Shown: piece by piece, positions 6,909 through 8,698 of the stretch
Layout: every line of letters starts with the position of its first letter
Numbering within the stretch: position 1 is the first letter of the stretch
Assembly: GCA_025996865.1 (NCBI GenBank)
Contig: BNTV01000161.1
Coordinates: 1 to 8,698, forward strand
Direction of reading: 5' to 3'
Source: Bacteroidia bacterium
GTDB lineage: Bacteria; Bacteroidota; Bacteroidia; Bacteroidales; Azobacteroidaceae
DNA length: 8,698 nucleotides
Translations under genes and position numbers: made by a program
The notes under the pieces: generated by a model
Database searches by the model: none
The model's input: only the letters and a program-made list of their open reading frames with translations
Told to the model about the DNA's origin: nothing

Positions 6909-8635
6909 CTGCTTCTGCCGATTCTGCATACCAAGCGAGGAAAAAGTTCGATTATTTTTTTCTGGAAGCCATACGGTCAAAAGAAAATAATGAGCACAGC
7001 AATGCCTTTTATGCCTTGCTTCATGCCTTGCAAATCGACTCGACTTCTTCGGTGGTATGGGCGGAACTATCTGATTATTACCTATTTTTGCAATTGGATT
7101 CCATGGCTGTCGAAGCGATGCAAAAAGCAGTGCAATTCAGTCCCGATAATTTTGACTACAAAGTTTCACTCGCCGGTATGAATCGCGAATATGGAAACAT
7201 TGCTGAAGCCATCCATTTGTACGAAGAATTGGTCAAAGCCAATCCCGATAAGGCGGAACTGAATTTTCACCTTTCCAATTTATACCTCAAAAGCCGGCAG
7301 ATTGATAAGGCTATCAACGCTTTAAACGATTTGGAAAACAATATCGGAATGAATGAGGCGATTTCCATGCAAAAATATAAACTTTATTTATCGGTCGATC
7401 AAAAGGAAAACGCTTTGAAAGAAGTTGAAAAACTAAGTGGAAAATTTCCTTTGGAAGCTAAATATCAGATTTTTATCGGCGATTTCTATTTGGAAGAAGG
7501 CGAATCTGAAAAAGCCTTGGTTTATTACGAAAAGGCGAACAGTATCGACCCGAAAAATCCGCTCTATGTCGTTTCCATGTCCAATTATTACGAACAAAAA
7601 GGGGACAATGAAGCGGCCGCCGGCGAAATAGAAAAAGCGTTGAAAAATTCTTCGTTAGACATTGAAACTCAGATAGCTATACTTGGAAAATATATTCAGA
7701 ACCTGATTCAAAACAAAAAAGATGTAGAATCGGCCAATGTTTTGTTTGAAACCTTGATGGCGCAACATTCTCAGGAAAAGGAGCTGAATTTGATGTACGG
7801 TCAATTTTTGGCTTCCCAAAATAAATGGGATGAAGCCCGGTTTCATTTTCAAATCGTTACGGAATCCAATCCTGAAAACATGACGGCATGGCGGCAACTG
7901 CTGAATGTCGCTCTGCGGCAAGACAGTATCGATGAGATTGTTAAAGTATGCGAAGCGGCGCTTATCCGTTTCCCCGACGCTCCGGAATTTTACTTTTACA
8001 AAAGCTCCGCTTTGTATCAACAGCAGAAGCTTGACGAAGCTTTGTCGGCCATTGAGGAAGGTATCAAATATGTTCCCGAAGAAAACAGGACTTTATTATC
8101 AACTTTTTACGGACGATTAGGCGATTTATACCACCAAGCGGGAAAAAAGGAAAAGGCTTACGAAGCGTATGATAAATCCTTGGAATACAATGAGAATAAT
8201 GTCCTTATCCTGAATAATTACGCCTATTTCCTGAGTTTGGATAAAACGCAGTTGGATAAAGCGGAAATGATGAGCGGCCGGACTTTAAGAGTCCAACCGA
8301 AAGATCCGACGTTTATCGATACTTATGCCTGGATACTTTTCCAAAAAGGAAACTACTCATTGTCAAAGTTCTATATTGAGAATGCGATTACAAACGGAGG
8401 CGGTAAAAGCGCTGATGTGCTGGAGCATTATGGAGATATTCTTTTCAAAACAGGGAATACGGATAAAGCCGTTCAACAATGGGAAAAAGCATTGGAAATG
8501 AAAGAGAAAACGGGTGAAACAAACATCGTTACACTCAAAAGAAAAATTGAAAATAAGACATACTATGAAACGACGGAGGAATTAAATACTACGGTTCGGG
8601 GAGCCGGCGGATTCGGTCATACGGGAGCTAAGTAA
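6848..8635 (+). CDS. Exported TPR-repeat protein (native end near residue 575; last 20 residues chimeric)
   Basis: The frame encodes 595 residues. Residues 1-18 (basic start, hydrophobic core, PVLA before ED) form a signal peptide, so the protein is periplasmic or attached to the outer membrane. The rest is tandem tetratricopeptide helices, with clear repeats at ALLHALQIDSTSSVVWAELSD, LYEELVKANPDKAELNF, VYYEKANSIDPKNPLY and AYEAYDKSLEYNENNVLI. The C-terminal segment (NNYAYFLSLD, TYAWILFQKGNYS, EHYGDILFKTGNTDKA) is typical of the Bacteroidales TPR protein encoded after dut, which probably scaffolds envelope assembly; its precise role is unknown. It starts 2 nt after the dut stop. LKRKIENKTYYE looks like the native C-terminus. 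From base 8572 the sequence is an exact copy of the dut end, giving residues 576-595 identical to dUTPase 125-144. The true stop codon is therefore probably missing from this contig. Confidence 0.85.
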   Translation: MRNLIIFFIILYSLPVLAEDTASADSAYQARKKFDYFFLEAIRSKENNEHSNAFYALLHALQIDSTSSVVWAELSDYYLFLQLDSMAVEAMQKAVQFSPDNFDYKVSLAGMNREYGNIAEAIHLYEELVKANPDKAELNFHLSNLYLKSRQIDKAINALNDLENNIGMNEAISMQKYKLYLSVDQKENALKEVEKLSGKFPLEAKYQIFIGDFYLEEGESEKALVYYEKANSIDPKNPLYVVSMSNYYEQKGDNEAAAGEIEKALKNSSLDIETQIAILGKYIQNLIQNKKDVESANVLFETLMAQHSQEKELNLMYGQFLASQNKWDEARFHFQIVTESNPENMTAWRQLLNVALRQDSIDEIVKVCEAALIRFPDAPEFYFYKSSALYQQQKLDEALSAIEEGIKYVPEENRTLLSTFYGRLGDLYHQAGKKEKAYEAYDKSLEYNENNVLILNNYAYFLSLDKTQLDKAEMMSGRTLRVQPKDPTFIDTYAWILFQKGNYSLSKFYIENAITNGGGKSADVLEHYGDILFKTGNTDKAVQQWEKALEMKEKTGETNIVTLKRKIENKTYYETTEELNTTVRGAGGFGHTGAK

Positions 8636-8698
8636 TTATGAGAAATTTAATTATATTCTTTATTATTTTGTATTCTCTACCGGTTTTGGCAGAAGACA
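8572..8698 (+). repeat. 127-bp direct repeat, terminal copy at the window end
   Basis: This is an exact copy of 6782-6908 that runs to the very last base. It begins abruptly inside the end of the TPR reading frame, joins it in frame to the dut tail, and then restarts the TPR gene. A perfect terminal repeat of exactly 127 bases is what a de Bruijn assembler with k = 127 leaves when a contig ends at a graph node it has already used. Confidence 0.95.
8638..8698 (+). other. Second copy of the TPR gene start (61 nt), probably not a separate gene
   Basis: The ATG at 8638 and the next 20 codons (signal peptide MRNLIIFFIILYSLPVLAED) are identical to the start of the gene at 6848 and are cut off by the window end. 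They belong to the terminal 127-bp repeat. Treat this as a likely assembly duplicate, unless a tandem duplication of the 1,790-bp unit is shown to be real. Confidence 0.8.

Noticed and set aside
6411..8635. A genuine TPR-dUTPase fusion or tail-sharing mechanism
   Set aside because: The shared 20 residues are identical at the DNA level and continue past the stop codon into the TPR gene start, so the DNA was copied or misjoined; no protein domain is shared.
6782..8698. 127-bp direct repeat as phage attachment sites, IS ends or a circular-contig overlap
   Set aside because: The repeat is made of ordinary coding sequence (dut end and TPR start), no integrase or transposase is present, and the end of the window does not match its beginning.
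1..8698. CRISPR array, tRNA/rRNA genes, riboswitch or phage genes
   Set aside because: I found no regularly spaced repeats, no recognisable tRNA or rRNA sequence, no long structured leader (the intergenic regions are 78-141 bp) and no phage or transposase motifs.

Overview
The window reads as a fragment of a Bacteroidota genome, most likely order Bacteroidales. Three things suggest this. The intergenic regions carry TAnnTTTG-type -7 promoter boxes and no clear Shine-Dalgarno sequences. A dUTPase gene (dut) is followed directly by a secreted TPR-protein gene. The polysaccharide genes are of the Bacteroidales type. The window begins inside a gene and ends in a duplicated 127-bp block, so it is probably one whole metagenomic or draft contig.

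Bases 1-2067 are the tail of a surface-polysaccharide operon: the C-terminal part of a Wzz/GumC-type chain-length protein, a 40-codon ORF that looks like the stump of a Wzx flippase gene, a multi-spanning O-antigen polymerase/ligase-like protein, and a 24-codon ORF that looks like the start of a lost gene. Each start codon overlaps the preceding stop codon as ATGA, so translation is probably coupled throughout. Two of the four reading frames appear to be remnants.

Bases 2068-4515 hold a small regulatory and uptake module: a NikR-family ribbon-helix-helix regulator, then a TonB-dependent outer-membrane receptor. The regulator has lost three of the four classical nickel ligands. Between the two genes lies a 28-bp imperfect inverted repeat with GTAACAC-N14-GTATTAC arms that overlaps the receptor's -7 box, so it is a strong candidate operator. 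The inferred scheme is that the regulator represses the receptor in response to a metal or other signal.

Bases 4512-6845 hold aspartyl-tRNA synthetase (minus strand) and dUTPase (plus strand), transcribed divergently from a 141-bp region with one promoter on each strand. aspS overlaps the receptor gene tail-to-tail by 4 bp. From 6848 a secreted or periplasmic TPR-repeat protein follows dut as an operon. Its last 20 codons, and everything to the end of the window, are an exact copy of the dut 3' end plus the TPR gene start (6782-6908 = 8572-8698). The 595-aa reading frame is therefore chimeric, and the native protein probably ends near residue 575. A de Bruijn assembly loop is the simplest explanation; a real 1,790-bp tandem duplication is the alternative.

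I see no CRISPR array, insertion sequence, rRNA or tRNA gene, and no clearly new defence or metabolic system. The most interesting biology is the nickel-ligand-poor NikR with its candidate operator and receptor, and the apparent erosion of the polysaccharide operon.
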